Part shown: in pieces, positions 25,045 through 35,866 of the stretch
Position numbering within the stretch: the stretch's first letter is position 1
Layout of the letters: each line of letters starts with the position of its first letter
Source of the DNA: Streptococcus sanguinis
GTDB lineage: Bacteria > Bacillota > Bacilli > Lactobacillales > Streptococcaceae
DNA: 64,000 nucleotides
Direction: 5' to 3'
Assembly (NCBI RefSeq): GCF_013343115.1
Contig: NZ_CP054570.1
Span: 1,550,001 to 1,614,000, forward strand
Made by a program: the position numbers and the translations under genes
The notes under the pieces: generated by a model
Seen by the model: only the letters and a program-made list of their open reading frames with translations
What the model was told of the DNA's origin: nothing
Databases searched by the model: none

Positions 25045-27060
25045 TTAATCTAGGTAATCTCGCTTGTCTAAATGAAGAGCAATCAAGTGCCAATTAGGAT
25101 CTGTCCGCCAGTTCGAATCAGCCGTAATCTGGCTAGCAACCTTTCTAGCTTCTTCTAAAATCGGATAATCTTCCACGATGTCTGCCACTTGAAACTCAGG
25201 AATACCAGACTGCCGAGTGCCAAAGATTTCTCCGGAACCTCGCATTTTCAAATCCTCTTCAGCCAGCAGGAATCCATCAGTAGTCTCAGTCATGATTTTC
25301 ATGCGGCGCTTGCCCGACTCCGTCTTAGGATTGGCAACCAAGACGGCATAAGACTGCTTGCTTCCTCGGCCGACACGGCCTCTCAGCTGATGAAGCTGGC
25401 TGAGTCCGAAGCGGTCCGCATCCATGATGACCATCACCGTAGCATTGGGGACATTGACTCCGACCTCAATGACCGTGGTAGAGACCAGAATATCAGTCCG
25501 TCCTTCCTTGAAGTCCTGCATAATCGCCTCTTTTTCCTCGCTCTTCATCTTGCCATGAAGCAGAGCCACTTGTACCTGCTGACCAAAATAGGCTGTCAGT
25601 TCTTCTTCTAAGGCAATGGCATTCTTAAGATCCAGCGCCTCAGATTCCTCAATCAAGGGAGAAATAAAGTAGACCTGAGCACCCTTGTGGAGCTCTTTTT
25701 TCAGCCAGTCGAGGACGACTTCCAGCTGCTCATGCTTGACCCAGCGGGTGATGATAGGCTTGCGTCCCGCCGGCATCTGGTCAATAATGGACACATCCAT
25801 ATCACCAAATGCAGTGATAGCAAGGGTTCTGGGAATAGGCGTCGCCGTCATCATGAGGACATCAGGATTGTCTCCCTTTTCCCGTAAAATCCGGCGTTGC
25901 TCCACACCAAAGCGATGCTGCTCGTCAATAATGACCAAGCCCAATGCATGGTAACGGACTCCTTCCTGAATCAGGGCATGGGTTCCGACAATCATGTCCA
26001 CCTGACCCTTTTCAATCGCTGCCAAGGTCTCCCGGCGTTCAGCTGCTTTCATTCCCCCAGTTAGCAGGGCCAGCTTCAATTCTGGAAAAAGCTGAGCTAG
26101 GCTGTCAAAATGCTGCTCAGCCAAAATTTCTGTTGGGACCATCAGAGCTGACTGAAAGCCAGCTGTATAAACAGCATACATAGCTAGACCAGCGACTACT
26201 GTCTTTCCGCTTCCCACATCGCCCTGCAGCAGGCGATTCATGTGGCCAGGCGATCGCAAATCCTGCAAAATCTCTGTCAGACTGCGCTCCTGAGCTGAAG
26301 TCAGTTCAAAAGGTAAGCTCTGCTTTTTCTCGGCCACAGCATCCAACTGCCAATCAATTTTTAATCCATTGCTAACAGCCTTGGTTTCTCTCTTTAAGAC
26401 CTGCAGTTGCATTTGGAAATAAAAGAGTTCTTCAAATTTGACCCGCCGAAGAGCCTGCTTGTAGTCCGCCAAGTCCTTTGGAAAATGCATGGCCCGCACA
26501 GCCTCAACTCTGCTCACTAGCTGGTAGCGTTCCAGCAGGGGCTGGGGCAGATTTTCCTCTAAGAGCAAGTCTAATCCTTGGTCAAAGGCAGTCTTAATCA
26601 GCTTGACCAGACTGGCCTGACTAATTCCCTGAGCCAGCCGATAGACAGGCTGCAAGTCATCCTCTACCTGAGCCAGCAGTTTCATTCCAGTCAGACTAGC
26701 CTTGGCTTTGTCCCACTTTCCAAAGACGGCTATATTAGCTCCCACTTCAATCTTGTCCGCCAGATAAGGCTGGTTAAAGAAATTAACTGCCAGAGCGACT
26801 TCTCCCTGCTTGATGGTAAAGCGCAGGCGATTGCGTTTGTAGCCGTAATACTGGACATTGGCCGGGGTCACGACCTGACCAGAAACAACCGCCTTTTCTC
26901 CATCCTCCAAGTCTAGGACATTTTTACTCTTAAAATCCTCATAACGAAAAGGAAAATAAAGCAGCAAATCCTGCAAAGTCTCTAGACCCAGCTTGGCAAA
27001 TTTTTCTGCTGATTTCGGTCCCACACCAGGCAGAACCGTCAAAGGTTGGTGTAAATTCAT
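25045..27060 (-). CDS. recG: ATP-dependent DNA helicase RecG
   Basis: A 671-residue protein with the RecG layout: N-terminal wedge/OB domain (about 1-240), Walker A GDVGSGKTVVAGL near 280, DEQH box VIIDEQHRFG near 380, and the C-terminal helicase and TRG regions (LRGRVGRGSKQSYAVL). RecG remodels stalled replication forks and Holliday junctions. It is the last gene of the secA-aroG-aroG-acpS-alr-recG series. Confidence 0.97.
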   Translation of the reverse strand: MNLHQPLTVLPGVGPKSAEKFAKLGLETLQDLLLYFPFRYEDFKSKNVLDLEDGEKAVVSGQVVTPANVQYYGYKRNRLRFTIKQGEVALAVNFFNQPYLADKIEVGANIAVFGKWDKAKASLTGMKLLAQVEDDLQPVYRLAQGISQASLVKLIKTAFDQGLDLLLEENLPQPLLERYQLVSRVEAVRAMHFPKDLADYKQALRRVKFEELFYFQMQLQVLKRETKAVSNGLKIDWQLDAVAEKKQSLPFELTSAQERSLTEILQDLRSPGHMNRLLQGDVGSGKTVVAGLAMYAVYTAGFQSALMVPTEILAEQHFDSLAQLFPELKLALLTGGMKAAERRETLAAIEKGQVDMIVGTHALIQEGVRYHALGLVIIDEQHRFGVEQRRILREKGDNPDVLMMTATPIPRTLAITAFGDMDVSIIDQMPAGRKPIITRWVKHEQLEVVLDWLKKELHKGAQVYFISPLIEESEALDLKNAIALEEELTAYFGQQVQVALLHGKMKSEEKEAIMQDFKEGRTDILVSTTVIEVGVNVPNATVMVIMDADRFGLSQLHQLRGRVGRGSKQSYAVLVANPKTESGKRRMKIMTETTDGFLLAEEDLKMRGSGEIFGTRQSGIPEFQVADIVEDYPILEEARKVASQITADSNWRTDPNWHLIALHLDKRDYLD

Positions 27061-27163
27061 AATTCCTCTTTCAGTTCTGATACTGCTGCGCTGCTGACAT
27101 CACAGACAGGGACCAAGCTAGAACATTATCAAGTACTTCAAGCGGTTCCCTGCATTAATCTGC

Positions 27164-28273
27164 TTAGTCTTTATAGACCCTCGGTACACGGTCGCTAATC
27201 AAGCAGACCACCTCATAGTTAATGGTGCCACGTTTTTCTGCCACATCTGTCGCCGTAATGGTCTCCGCTCCGCTATTTCCAATCAACACAACCGGCGTGC
27301 CAAGGGGATAAGACTGAGGCAGGCGCACTGTAATCTGGTCCATGGAAACGCGGCCGACAATAGGGCAGCGCTGACCGTCAATCAAGACATCAAAGCCCTG
27401 CATATCCCGTGTCCAACCATCCGCATAACCCAAAGGAATGGTACCAATCCACTCTTGAGACTGGCTAGTGTAGGTGGCTCCATAGCCAACATCTGCTCCA
27501 GCCTCAACTTCTTTGACATGCACCAATTCTGAGACCAGAGATAAGGCCGGCTTGAATTCATAAGGAAGTTCCAAGACTCTTCCGCTGGGGTTGAGACCAT
27601 AGATGATATCCCCCAGCCGAACGGCATTTAGAACGGTCTCACTGTGCCAGAGAGAGGTGGCGGAATTACTAGCGTGAACGAGAGGAGTAACACTGTCCAG
27701 CTCAGATAAGATCTGATGAAAACGAGCCAGCTGGGCTTCAAACTTATGGTGTTCCGCTTCATCTGCTGTTGCAAAATGGGTAAAAATTCCCTCCGCTACA
27801 GCCCCAGCAGCCTGCAGGCGATGGATTGCCTCCTGAGCTTCCTGACTATCTCGAAAACCAATCCGCCCCATACCAGAGTCAATCTTGATATGAAAGTTCA
27901 ATCCAGTCAAGTCTTCTTCAGCAGTTAAAGCTAGATCCAACCATTCTAAACTGGCTACGGTCAGAGACACCTTTCCCTTTCTAGCCAGCGGAAGCGCAGC
28001 CAGATCTGATACTCCAAGCACCAGAATTTTTTTGCCAATGCCAGCTGAACGCAGCTCCAAGGCTTCATCGATATTAGACACACAAAAGCCATCTACGAGG
28101 GGCTCAATATGCCTAGAAACCTCAATAGCTCCGTGGCCATAAGCATTGGCCTTGACAACGGCCCACTTCTCTGTCGTCTGAGGCAGATGGGCACTCAATT
28201 GTCTAATATTAAAATCAATGGCAGCTAAATCAATCACTGCCTTGCTGGGTCTATGCAGACTAGCTTTCATCAT
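27164..28273 (-). CDS. alr: Alanine racemase
   Basis: A 369-residue PLP enzyme making D-alanine for peptidoglycan and teichoic acid. The PLP lysine lies in [15 protein letters not shown] near residue 41, and the opposing catalytic tyrosine in [10 protein letters not shown] near 265. The start overlaps the acpS stop by about 12 bases; either of the first two Met codons is possible. The acpS-alr pair is conserved in streptococci. Confidence 0.97.
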   Translation of the reverse strand: MMKASLHRPSKAVIDLAAIDFNIRQLSAHLPQTTEKWAVVKANAYGHGAIEVSRHIEPLVDGFCVSNIDEALELRSAGIGKKILVLGVSDLAALPLARKGKVSLTVASLEWLDLALTAEEDLTGLNFHIKIDSGMGRIGFRDSQEAQEAIHRLQAAGAVAEGIFTHFATADEAEHHKFEAQLARFHQILSELDSVTPLVHASNSATSLWHSETVLNAVRLGDIIYGLNPSGRVLELPYEFKPALSLVSELVHVKEVEAGADVGYGATYTSQSQEWIGTIPLGYADGWTRDMQGFDVLIDGQRCPIVGRVSMDQITVRLPQSYPLGTPVVLIGNSGAETITATDVAEKRGTINYEVVCLISDRVPRVYKD

Positions 28274-28622
28274 TTTCCTCCAAAATAACGCTGGCTGTAA
28301 CTAGGCCAGCAGCATGGCTGAGCGAAATCCAAACCTTGCCAGTAAAAGGTGACCGGCTGAAATAAGGCGCTCCCTGACGGTCATTTAAAATCTCTAAGTC
28401 TTGAAACCTGAGCTTACCGATGCCGGTTCCCCAAGCTTTAGAAAAAGCCTCCTTGGCAGCCCAACGGCCAGCCAGAAATTCAATTTTCCGTTTGCCGGAT
28501 AACTCCTCAAAACGAGAAAGCTCCGCCTCGGTCAGCACCTTCTTTGCAAAGCGGGCATTTTTCAGATAGGCTCGCTCAATGGCAGCCAGCTCTTCTATAT
28601 CAATTCCGTGTCCTTTTATCAT
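28260..28622 (-). CDS. acpS: Holo-[acyl-carrier-protein] synthase
   Basis: A 120-residue phosphopantetheinyl transferase that activates ACP. Signature motifs are [15 protein letters not shown] (metal-binding Asp) at the N-terminus and [15 protein letters not shown] near residue 55. It overlaps alr. Confidence 0.96.
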   Translation of the reverse strand: MIKGHGIDIEELAAIERAYLKNARFAKKVLTEAELSRFEELSGKRKIEFLAGRWAAKEAFSKAWGTGIGKLRFQDLEILNDRQGAPYFSRSPFTGKVWISLSHAAGLVTASVILEENDES

Positions 28623-28641
28623 ATCATTCTCTAGAAAGGCG

Positions 28642-28671
28642 ACAAAACTCAGCTGGGCCGCCAGCTGAGTT
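28642..28671 (-). terminator. Intercistronic hairpin between aroG and acpS
   Basis: A perfect 11-bp stem (AACTCAGCTGG / CCAGCTGAGTT, loop of 4) followed on the minus strand by only TTTTG. It may act as a partial terminator. Confidence 0.5.
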
Positions 28672-28733
28672 CGTCTTCACCCGACAGTTAGTCCTCTTTA
28701 CAGGTCAAGACTGTCCCTTTCAATTTTCCTTAA

Positions 28734-29765
28734 TTATCTAAATAAAGTGTTGTAAATTTCTTCAATGAGCTGAACTGTATTATCCCAGCCCAGGCAAGGG
28801 TCAGTGATAGATTTACCAAAGACTTCCGCCTCATTTTGCCGGCCGTCTTCCAGATAAGACTCAATCATAAAACCACGAACCGCTCTCTTAATCTTTTCGT
28901 TCCAATCCCGATTCAGCAAGGTCTGACGTACAATCCTAATCTGTTCCAGATATTGTTTGCCGGAGTTATCGTGATTGGTATCGATGACGATGAAAGGATT
29001 CTCCAAGCCCATCTTTTCATAGTAGGAAATGGCATCCAGCATATTTTCATAGTAGAAATTTGGAATGTTCTTACCGTATTCATTGGTAGCCCCACGCAGA
29101 ATAACGTGAGCCAAAGTATTCTCAGAGGTTTCTACTTCCTGGCCATGAAAAAGGAAAGTCTGCTTATTTTGTGCCGCATAGACAGCGTTAAACATAACTC
29201 CCAGATTACCAGAAGTTGGATTTTTCATGCCGACTGGAGCGTCAATACCTGATGCCACAAAGCGGTGCTCCTGGTCTTCAACCGAGCGAGCCCCCACAGC
29301 ATGATAGCTGACCAAGTCGTCTACCAGCACAAGATTGGACGGATAGAGCATCTCATCAGCCGTCGTCAGACCAGTCTCTGTGATAACACGGTAGTGCAGC
29401 TGACGAACAGCCTGCAAACCATTGATAAGACTAGGTGCTTTAGAAGTATCCGGCTGGTGAACCAAGCCCTTATAACCATCCCCATTGGTCCGCGGCTTAG
29501 CAGTATAGACCCGCATGACGATAAAAATCTTATCTGCGACCTTCTTCTGCAGCTCTGACAAACGGCGGGCATACTCCAGCACAGCCTCTTCATTGTCTGA
29601 TGAGCAAGGACCAATCACCAAGAGAATACGCTCGTCTTCCCCACTGAGAATCTCAGCTAGTTCTTGGTCTCGCTTGTTTTTATGAGTCAAGGCCTGACCA
29701 GTCAGCCTGGTTCTGGACTTAATCTGCTCAATGTCAATCTTCTGACCTTTTTCAATAAACGCCAT
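28734..29765 (-). CDS. aroG: 3-deoxy-7-phosphoheptulonate (DAHP) synthase, second copy
   Basis: A 343-residue class I DAHP synthase, first step of the shikimate pathway. Seen motifs: LVIGPCSSDNEEAVLEYA near 50-67, YTAKPRTNGDGYKGL near 90, and the metal-site segment IDTNHDNSGKQYLEQ near 265. It is a tandem paralogue of the gene at 29767-30798, with a one-base gap. Streptococci commonly carry two such copies, probably differing in feedback control; the sequence does not say which amino acid inhibits which. Confidence 0.95.
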   Translation of the reverse strand: MAFIEKGQKIDIEQIKSRTRLTGQALTHKNKRDQELAEILSGEDERILLVIGPCSSDNEEAVLEYARRLSELQKKVADKIFIVMRVYTAKPRTNGDGYKGLVHQPDTSKAPSLINGLQAVRQLHYRVITETGLTTADEMLYPSNLVLVDDLVSYHAVGARSVEDQEHRFVASGIDAPVGMKNPTSGNLGVMFNAVYAAQNKQTFLFHGQEVETSENTLAHVILRGATNEYGKNIPNFYYENMLDAISYYEKMGLENPFIVIDTNHDNSGKQYLEQIRIVRQTLLNRDWNEKIKRAVRGFMIESYLEDGRQNEAEVFGKSITDPCLGWDNTVQLIEEIYNTLFR

Positions 29766-29766
29766 A

Positions 29767-30798
29767 CTATTTTCCTAATGTATCATAAATCTCACGAACC
29801 AGCTGTTCTGTATTTGCCCAACCCAGACAAGGATCAGTAATGGACTTGCCAAAGACTTCTGGTTCGTCCTGACGACCGTCTTCCAGATAAGACTCAATCA
29901 TAAAGCCACGCACTGTAGCCTTAATCTTTTCATTCCAGTCCCGGTTAATCAGAGTCTGGCGAACGATACGGACCTGCTCCAGATACTGCTTACCAGAGTT
30001 ATCATGATTGGTATCAATGATGATAAAGGGATTTTCTAAGCCCATTTTTTCATACTGGGCAATGGTATCCAGCAGGTTATCATAATAGTAATTGGGAATA
30101 TTCTTGCCGTATTCATTCAGAGCACCGCGCAAGATGGCATGCGCCAAGGGATTGCCAGATGTTTCTACTTCCTTACCAGCGAATAGGAAACTCTGCTTGT
30201 TCTGAGCTGCATAGATGCCGTTAAACATGACATTGAGATTACCAGAAGTCGGATTTTTCAAGCCCGTTGGCAAATCTGCTCCACTAGCCACAAAGCGGTG
30301 CTGCTGGTCTTCGACCGAGCGAGCTCCTACAGCCATGTAAGAAATCAAATCATCTACCAGAGGCAGATTTTCCGGATAGAGCATCTCATCAGCTGTGGTC
30401 ATGCCCGTTTCAGAAATAACCCGATAGTGCAGATTGCGAACTGCCTTGATACCGTTAATCAGACTAGGAGCGGCAGTCGCATTAGGCTGATGAATAAGCC
30501 CTTTGTAGCCATCTCCGTTCGTCCGAGGCTTAGCAGTATAAACCCGCATGACCATGAAAATGCGGTCTTTTACTTCTTCTTGGAGAGCAGATAGACGCTT
30601 GGCATACTCTAGCACCGCTTCTTCGTTATCTGAAGAGCAGGGACCGATAACCAAGAGAATGCGGTCATCTTGGCCACGCAGAATGGCTTCCAACTCTCGG
30701 TCACGCTTTTCCTTGCGAGCTAACATGTCGCCTTCTAGCTTAGCAAGTTGGCGAACTTCTGCCACATCAATGGGTTGACTAGTTGCTTTAAAGGTCAT
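29767..30798 (-). CDS. aroG: 3-deoxy-7-phosphoheptulonate (DAHP) synthase, first copy
   Basis: Also 343 residues and collinear with its neighbour: LVIGPCSSDNEEAVLEYA, YTAKPRTNGDGYKGL and IDTNHDNSGKQYLEQ are all conserved. Divergence is spread along the protein with extra variation in residues 1-45, where regulatory differences often lie. Located 21 bp after secA, ATG preceded by GAAGGAG. Confidence 0.95.
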   Translation of the reverse strand: MTFKATSQPIDVAEVRQLAKLEGDMLARKEKRDRELEAILRGQDDRILLVIGPCSSDNEEAVLEYAKRLSALQEEVKDRIFMVMRVYTAKPRTNGDGYKGLIHQPNATAAPSLINGIKAVRNLHYRVISETGMTTADEMLYPENLPLVDDLISYMAVGARSVEDQQHRFVASGADLPTGLKNPTSGNLNVMFNGIYAAQNKQSFLFAGKEVETSGNPLAHAILRGALNEYGKNIPNYYYDNLLDTIAQYEKMGLENPFIIIDTNHDNSGKQYLEQVRIVRQTLINRDWNEKIKATVRGFMIESYLEDGRQDEPEVFGKSITDPCLGWANTEQLVREIYDTLGK

Positions 30799-30819
30799 CT
30801 ATTCTCCTTCTTTTATGTT

Positions 30820-33339
30820 TTACTTTTTGCGGCCGTGACAGTTCTTGAACTTCTTGCCAGAACCACATGGACAAGGGTCATTTCTCTTTACATTAGACAG
30901 GTTTACATTCTCAGGCATATTTGGCGCCTTGGCAGAGATATTGCGGGTAGCTGTGGTATTGATAGCCCGCTCTGTCCGAGGGCGCTCTTGCTCATGAATC
31001 TGCGCTTTCATCATCAGACGAGTCACGTCAAACTCAATAGAGCCAATCATATCGTTGAACATACGGAAGCTTTCTGCTTGATATTCGACAACTGGGTTAT
31101 TTTGTGCATAACCGCGCAGTCCAACAGCATTGCGCAGCTGGTCAAGGGCGTCGATATGGTCAGTCCACTTGCTGTCCACCACGCGCAGAATCAAGACCTT
31201 CTGGAATTCACGTACAGCTTCTTCGTCTCGCAGTTTAGCAATCTGACTGTCGTAGACTTCCAATGCACGTTCAAACAGATAATCTTTGATTTCTTGGTCA
31301 GACTTGCCTTCCAAATCGCTGTCTGAAATAGAATCTTCTGAAACCAAGTTATACTTAGCAAAGTTTAAAATCGCTTCAATCTTATCATCCTGATCAGAGT
31401 GGCTGCTGCCATCAACGATACGGTTGATCGTCCGCTTAATCATAGCATGGATTTCAGGACTGAGGTCACGGTCAGCAGTAATGACATCGTGGCGCTCGGC
31501 ATAGATGATTTCCCGTTGCTCGCGCATCACGTCATCATACTGCAAGACTTGTTTCCGCGTATCGTAGTTATTTCCTTCGACACGCTTCTGAGCTGCCTCT
31601 ACCTGACGGGTCAGCATGCCAGACTTGATAACAGAATCTTCGTCACTAAGGTTCATTCGATCCAAGAGGGCTTTAATGCGCTCTGAGCCAAAGCGACGCA
31701 TCAGCTCATCTTCCAGTGATAGATAGAACTGTGACTCACCTGGATCACCCTGACGACCTGAACGTCCACGCAGCTGATTATCAATCCGGCGGCTTTCATG
31801 GCGCTCTGTACCGATAACGCAGAGACCGCCCAGTTCGCGAACACCTTCACCCAGCTTGATGTCGGTTCCCCGTCCGGCCATATTGGTCGCAATGGTAACC
31901 GCACCACGTTGACCGGCGTTCATGATAATTTGTGCTTCTTTATAGTGGTTTTTCGCATTAAGAACTTCGTGAGGAACCCCAGCTTCTACCAATTTCTTAG
32001 AAATATAATCACTGGTTTCAACCGCAACGGTACCGACCAGAACTGGCTGGCCTTTTTCATGACGCTCTTTAACATCCTGAACAACTGCCTTAAACTTAGA
32101 ATCAATACTTGGATAGAGCAGGTCAGAATGGTCAATACGTGCTACCGGACGGTTGGTTGGAATCGGAATAACACGAATGTTGTATGTTTCGCGGAACTCT
32201 TCTTCCTCCGTCTTAGCTGTACCCGTCATGCCGGACAGCTTCTTATACATACGGAAGAGGTTCTGATAAGTAATGGAAGCAGAAGTCTTTGTTTCTTCCT
32301 GAATCGGCACACCTTCTTTGGCTTCAATCGCTTGGTGGAGACCGTCAGAGTAACGGCGGCCTTCCATTGTCCGACCGGTAAACTGATCGACAATTAGAAT
32401 TTCCTGATCTTCACTGACCACATAGTCAATGTCAAGGAGCATGATGTAGTTAGCTCGCAGAGCATTGTCGATAAAGTGAGTCAGGGCAACATTTTCAATA
32501 TCGTAGAGATTGTCCAGCTTGAAGTAGCTTTCCGCCTTGTCAATACCTGAGTCAGACAGACCAATCGTCTTAGACTGAACATCGATGATGTAGTCGTCCT
32601 TATCCAGAGATTTGACATAGTGGTCAGCCATATGATAAAGCTGGTTGGTATCTGAAGAAACCGGTCCTGAAACAATCAGTGGTGTCCGAGCTTCGTCAAT
32701 CAGGATTGAGTCCACCTCATCGACCAAGGCATAGTTGAGTGGGCGCTGTACCATGTTTTCAGCGCGGACTACCATGTTATCACGCAGGTAGTCAAAGCCA
32801 ATCTCAGCATTGGTTGAATAAGTAATGTCGCAAGCGTACGCTTCTTTCTTCTCAGATGGAGATTTAGCTGCCAGATTGATACCGACAGAAAGGCCCAACC
32901 AAGAGTAGAGTTCACCCATTTCGGTCGCGTCACGCTCAGTCAAGTATTCATTGACTGTGACAACGTGTACTCCTTTACCTGCAAGAGCATTTAAGTAAAC
33001 TGGCATCGTCGCAGTCAAGGTTTTTCCTTCACCGGTACGCATCTCTGGAACGTCACCATGATGGAGAACGATCCCCCCCATAACCTGTACCTTATAAGGG
33101 AAAAGGCCCAATACCCGCTTAGCTCCTTCACGGACAACCGCAAAAGCTTCAAATAAGAGCTGATCTAAAGTTTCACCATCAGCATAGCGTTTCTTGAATT
33201 CCTCTGTTTTTGCCTGAAGTTCTTCATCAGACAAGGCTGCCATTTCGTCTTCATAAGCCAAGACTTTGTCAGCCATTTTTTCTAATTTTCTTAATTCACC
33301 TTTATCATTTTCAATGATAGTCTTTAAAATATTCGCCAT
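30820..33339 (-). CDS. secA: Preprotein translocase ATPase SecA
   Basis: An 839-residue motor of the Sec translocon. Walker [15 protein letters not shown] near residue 100, [15 protein letters not shown] near 208, and [14 protein letters not shown] near 490 are present. The C-terminus has the zinc-binding SecB/lipid-binding tail with [15 protein letters not shown]. Full length for a canonical SecA (SecA1). Its promoter is clear. Confidence 0.98.
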   Translation of the reverse strand: MANILKTIIENDKGELRKLEKMADKVLAYEDEMAALSDEELQAKTEEFKKRYADGETLDQLLFEAFAVVREGAKRVLGLFPYKVQVMGGIVLHHGDVPEMRTGEGKTLTATMPVYLNALAGKGVHVVTVNEYLTERDATEMGELYSWLGLSVGINLAAKSPSEKKEAYACDITYSTNAEIGFDYLRDNMVVRAENMVQRPLNYALVDEVDSILIDEARTPLIVSGPVSSDTNQLYHMADHYVKSLDKDDYIIDVQSKTIGLSDSGIDKAESYFKLDNLYDIENVALTHFIDNALRANYIMLLDIDYVVSEDQEILIVDQFTGRTMEGRRYSDGLHQAIEAKEGVPIQEETKTSASITYQNLFRMYKKLSGMTGTAKTEEEEFRETYNIRVIPIPTNRPVARIDHSDLLYPSIDSKFKAVVQDVKERHEKGQPVLVGTVAVETSDYISKKLVEAGVPHEVLNAKNHYKEAQIIMNAGQRGAVTIATNMAGRGTDIKLGEGVRELGGLCVIGTERHESRRIDNQLRGRSGRQGDPGESQFYLSLEDELMRRFGSERIKALLDRMNLSDEDSVIKSGMLTRQVEAAQKRVEGNNYDTRKQVLQYDDVMREQREIIYAERHDVITADRDLSPEIHAMIKRTINRIVDGSSHSDQDDKIEAILNFAKYNLVSEDSISDSDLEGKSDQEIKDYLFERALEVYDSQIAKLRDEEAVREFQKVLILRVVDSKWTDHIDALDQLRNAVGLRGYAQNNPVVEYQAESFRMFNDMIGSIEFDVTRLMMKAQIHEQERPRTERAINTTATRNISAKAPNMPENVNLSNVKRNDPCPCGSGKKFKNCHGRKK

Positions 33340-33389
33340 TTTTTTCCTTACTATATAATAATCTTTCTGATTTTTAGAATGTTCTTTTC

Positions 33390-33418
33390 ATTATAGCATG
33401 TTTTCCTATATCTTTCAA
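33390..33418 (-). promoter_or_regulatory. secA promoter
   Basis: Minus-strand TTGAAA (33413-33418), 17-bp spacer, TATAAT (33390-33395). The rest of the 290-bp gap up to the acyl kinase gene holds only the terminator below. Confidence 0.8.
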
Positions 33419-33487
33419 GAATGAAAAAAGCAAAAAAGCTCCATCAGACTGTGCTTACAGAACTGGGAGATGGCAGGAGATTAGAGG

Positions 33488-33524
33488 CTAAAAAAGAAAA
33501 GGCAGAGGTATTGCTCTGTCTTTT
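33488..33524 (-). terminator. Terminator of the pdu operon / acyl kinase
   Basis: Minus strand: AAAAGACAGAG / CTCTGCCTTTT hairpin (6-nt loop) followed by CTTTTTT, about 110 bp past the kinase stop. Confidence 0.75.
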
Positions 33525-33631
33525 CAAATACGAATGTTACAAGGATAAACTAATCTTCTTTTTTCTTCTTAATAAAGAAATCTGTTCCTGATAAGACCTA
33601 TCACTCCTTGAACATTCTATCACTCTTTCGG

Positions 33632-34831
33632 CTACTTAAAATCCAGCAAGCGCATGGTATCTTGGGCAATCATCAGTTCTTCGTTGGTTGGAAGAATGAG
33701 AATTTTAGACTTAGACTGAGAATTTTGAATAAAGAGCTGACCTTGCTCGTTAGCTGCCTTATTCAAAGAAAGTCCTAAGCAATTGAGCTTTTGAACGACC
33801 AAGCTACGGATCAAGGCTGAATTCTCCCCGATTCCAGCGGTAAAGACCAAGGCATCCAGACCATCTAAATCTGTGATGTAGCTTGCAATAGTCTGAGCGA
33901 TACGGTTGACAAACATATTAACTGCTAGACTAGCTTTTTCATCGCCTCTGTCACAAGCCTCCAAAACATCTCTTAAATCATTGCTAAGCTGGGAGATCGC
34001 TAGCAGACCGGATTCTTTATTGAGGACATCACTTAATTGCTGAGCTGATAATTTTTCCTGTTCTAGCAGGAAAGGGAGAATCATAGGGTCAATATCACCT
34101 GAGCGGGAGCCCATCATCAGGCCAGCCAAGGGGGTGAATCCCATCGAAGTATTGACAGACTGACCATTTTTAATGGCGCAGATACTAGCACCATTGCCCA
34201 AATGGCAATTGATAATCTTCAAATGCTCCGCAGCTTCTCCTTGCCCTTCCCAAATCTCCTGTACCTTTTGAGCAATATACTTGTGACTCGTTCCATGGAA
34301 ACCATACTTTCTCAAACCGTATTTATGATAGTAATCCCAGGAAAGAGGATAAAGATAATAAGCTTCTGAAAGGCTTTGATGAAAAGCTGTATCAAACACA
34401 GCCACTTGTCCTGTCTCCGGCAAAGCCTTTTGGAAAGCTCGAATCCCTACCAAGTTGACAGGGTTATGACTAGGAGCCAAGAAAGACAGCTTCTCAATGA
34501 TGGATAGCACTTGCTCATCTATCAAAGCAGAATCATCAAAGGATTCTCCGCCATGAGCTACGCGATGACCGACTCCATCTATCTCGTCCAGAGAAGCAAT
34601 CAGCTTCCGCTCCAAAAGAAAGTTCAGCAAGTAATCCACGGCAAATTGATGCGAAGGAATAACCAACAGTTCCTTTTCTTTTTGACCTTCAAATTCAATT
34701 TTAAAAATACCTTCCTTTAAGCCAATCTTTTCAAAAATCCCTTTCACCAAAAGGCTTTCGTCGGGCATACTGAGCAGTTGAAATTTCAATGACGAACTGC
34801 CCGCATTAATCGCAAAAATTTTTTTAGACAT
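33632..34831 (-). CDS. Acetate/propionate kinase linked to the pdu operon
   Basis: A 399-residue ASKHA kinase starting MSKKIFAINAGSSSLKF at 34831 (GGAG upstream); the frame is open further but unsupported. The second signature GFHGTSHKYIAQKV lies near 180. As the last gene of the pdu operon it most likely plays the PduW role: turning propionyl-phosphate (from PduL) and acetyl-phosphate (from the eut route) into acids with ATP gain. Whether the cell has a separate housekeeping ackA cannot be told here. Confidence 0.9.
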   Translation of the reverse strand: MSKKIFAINAGSSSLKFQLLSMPDESLLVKGIFEKIGLKEGIFKIEFEGQKEKELLVIPSHQFAVDYLLNFLLERKLIASLDEIDGVGHRVAHGGESFDDSALIDEQVLSIIEKLSFLAPSHNPVNLVGIRAFQKALPETGQVAVFDTAFHQSLSEAYYLYPLSWDYYHKYGLRKYGFHGTSHKYIAQKVQEIWEGQGEAAEHLKIINCHLGNGASICAIKNGQSVNTSMGFTPLAGLMMGSRSGDIDPMILPFLLEQEKLSAQQLSDVLNKESGLLAISQLSNDLRDVLEACDRGDEKASLAVNMFVNRIAQTIASYITDLDGLDALVFTAGIGENSALIRSLVVQKLNCLGLSLNKAANEQGQLFIQNSQSKSKILILPTNEELMIAQDTMRLLDFK

Positions 34832-34915
34832 ATTTTTCTCCTGAGCAATGAAAACAGTGATTTTTTCAAATAACGTTTTTTGAAAACTGAAATTTTCCAT
34901 TGCTACTTGTTAGAT

Positions 34916-34951
34916 AAATAAGCTAGCTTCAACTGGTCGGCTAGCTTATTT
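34916..34951 (-). terminator. Perfect 12-bp hairpin between pduF and the acyl kinase
   Basis: AAATAAGCTAGC / GCTAGCTTATTT arms around a 12-nt loop. On the minus strand it is followed by a T-poor tract (ATCTAAC), so partial termination or an mRNA processing/stability site is likely. Confidence 0.6.
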
Positions 34952-34964
34952 ACTATTTTATATA

Positions 34965-35678
34965 TTACATAACATTGACTGCCAAGACAGCCAAGACAGC
35001 GCCGATAGTCGGTCCTACAATTGGCACCCAAGCATAAGCCCAGTTTGCATCTCCTTTATTCGGAACTGGCAAGAGGGCATAAGCAAGGCGCGGACCGAAG
35101 TCCCGAGCTGGGTTGAGGGCAAAACCTGTCGTCGAACCCAAAGACAAGCCGACCGCCATAATGAGGAAGCCAACTAAGAGTGGAGTGAGTCCAGGCGTGA
35201 TTTCGCCGTGCGTTATCATCAAAAGTGCAAAGATGAAGAAGAAAGTCGCAACGATCTCGCTGAGCAAATTAAATGCTGGATTCTGGATGGCTGGTCCAGT
35301 AGCAAATACGCCAACTGAGTTGCCTTCTTCTGCCTTGGTTTCTTTGAAATGGGGATAATAGAAGAGCACTACAATAGCCGCTCCGACAAAAGCCCCTAGA
35401 ATCTGAGCGATGATATAGCCCACCACTTGTTCCCAAGGGAAGATGCCACCCACCGCAAAGGCAATAGTGACAGCTGGGTTAAGGTGACCGCCAGTATTAT
35501 AAAATCCTGCCGTATAGACACCCAAGGTCACTGCCAAGCCCCAGCCAAATACAACAGTAAACCAGTTGGGAGAGAAACCTTTTGCGAGACTCTTATTAAG
35601 ACTGATAGACGCTCCGATTCCATTCCCAAAAACCATCAGAACCATGGTGCCTAAAAATTCACCTAGATATTTTTCCAT
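34965..35678 (-). CDS. pduF: Glycerol/propanediol uptake facilitator (MIP family)
   Basis: A 237-residue aquaglyceroporin with six predicted membrane helices and both NPA pore motifs, GGHLNPAVTIAFA near residue 68 and FALNPARDFGPRL near 192. The aspartate after the second NPA (NPARD) is typical of glycerol-type channels. Its place in the pdu operon indicates passive entry of 1,2-propanediol (and glycerol). Confidence 0.92.
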   Translation of the reverse strand: MEKYLGEFLGTMVLMVFGNGIGASISLNKSLAKGFSPNWFTVVFGWGLAVTLGVYTAGFYNTGGHLNPAVTIAFAVGGIFPWEQVVGYIIAQILGAFVGAAIVVLFYYPHFKETKAEEGNSVGVFATGPAIQNPAFNLLSEIVATFFFIFALLMITHGEITPGLTPLLVGFLIMAVGLSLGSTTGFALNPARDFGPRLAYALLPVPNKGDANWAYAWVPIVGPTIGAVLAVLAVNVM

Positions 35679-35866
35679 ACTCCATACTCCTTCATTTCGA
35701 AATACTTTATACTCTCTCCTCTATATTGCTTCTACAGCGCAATATAGATTCTAAGAAAGCATAAGAGAAATGTGCTCGTAAAATAGGAGAAAATCCCTAG
35801 CTCCAAAGCATGGATTACAAGTGGTATTCTCTCCTCTGATATTATTTAATTAGCTAGCTTGCTTCT

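Noticed and set aside
28734-30798. Two adjacent DAHP synthase genes, possible recent duplication of interest
   Set aside because: A pair of aroG-type genes after secA is the normal streptococcal arrangement and the copies are well diverged.
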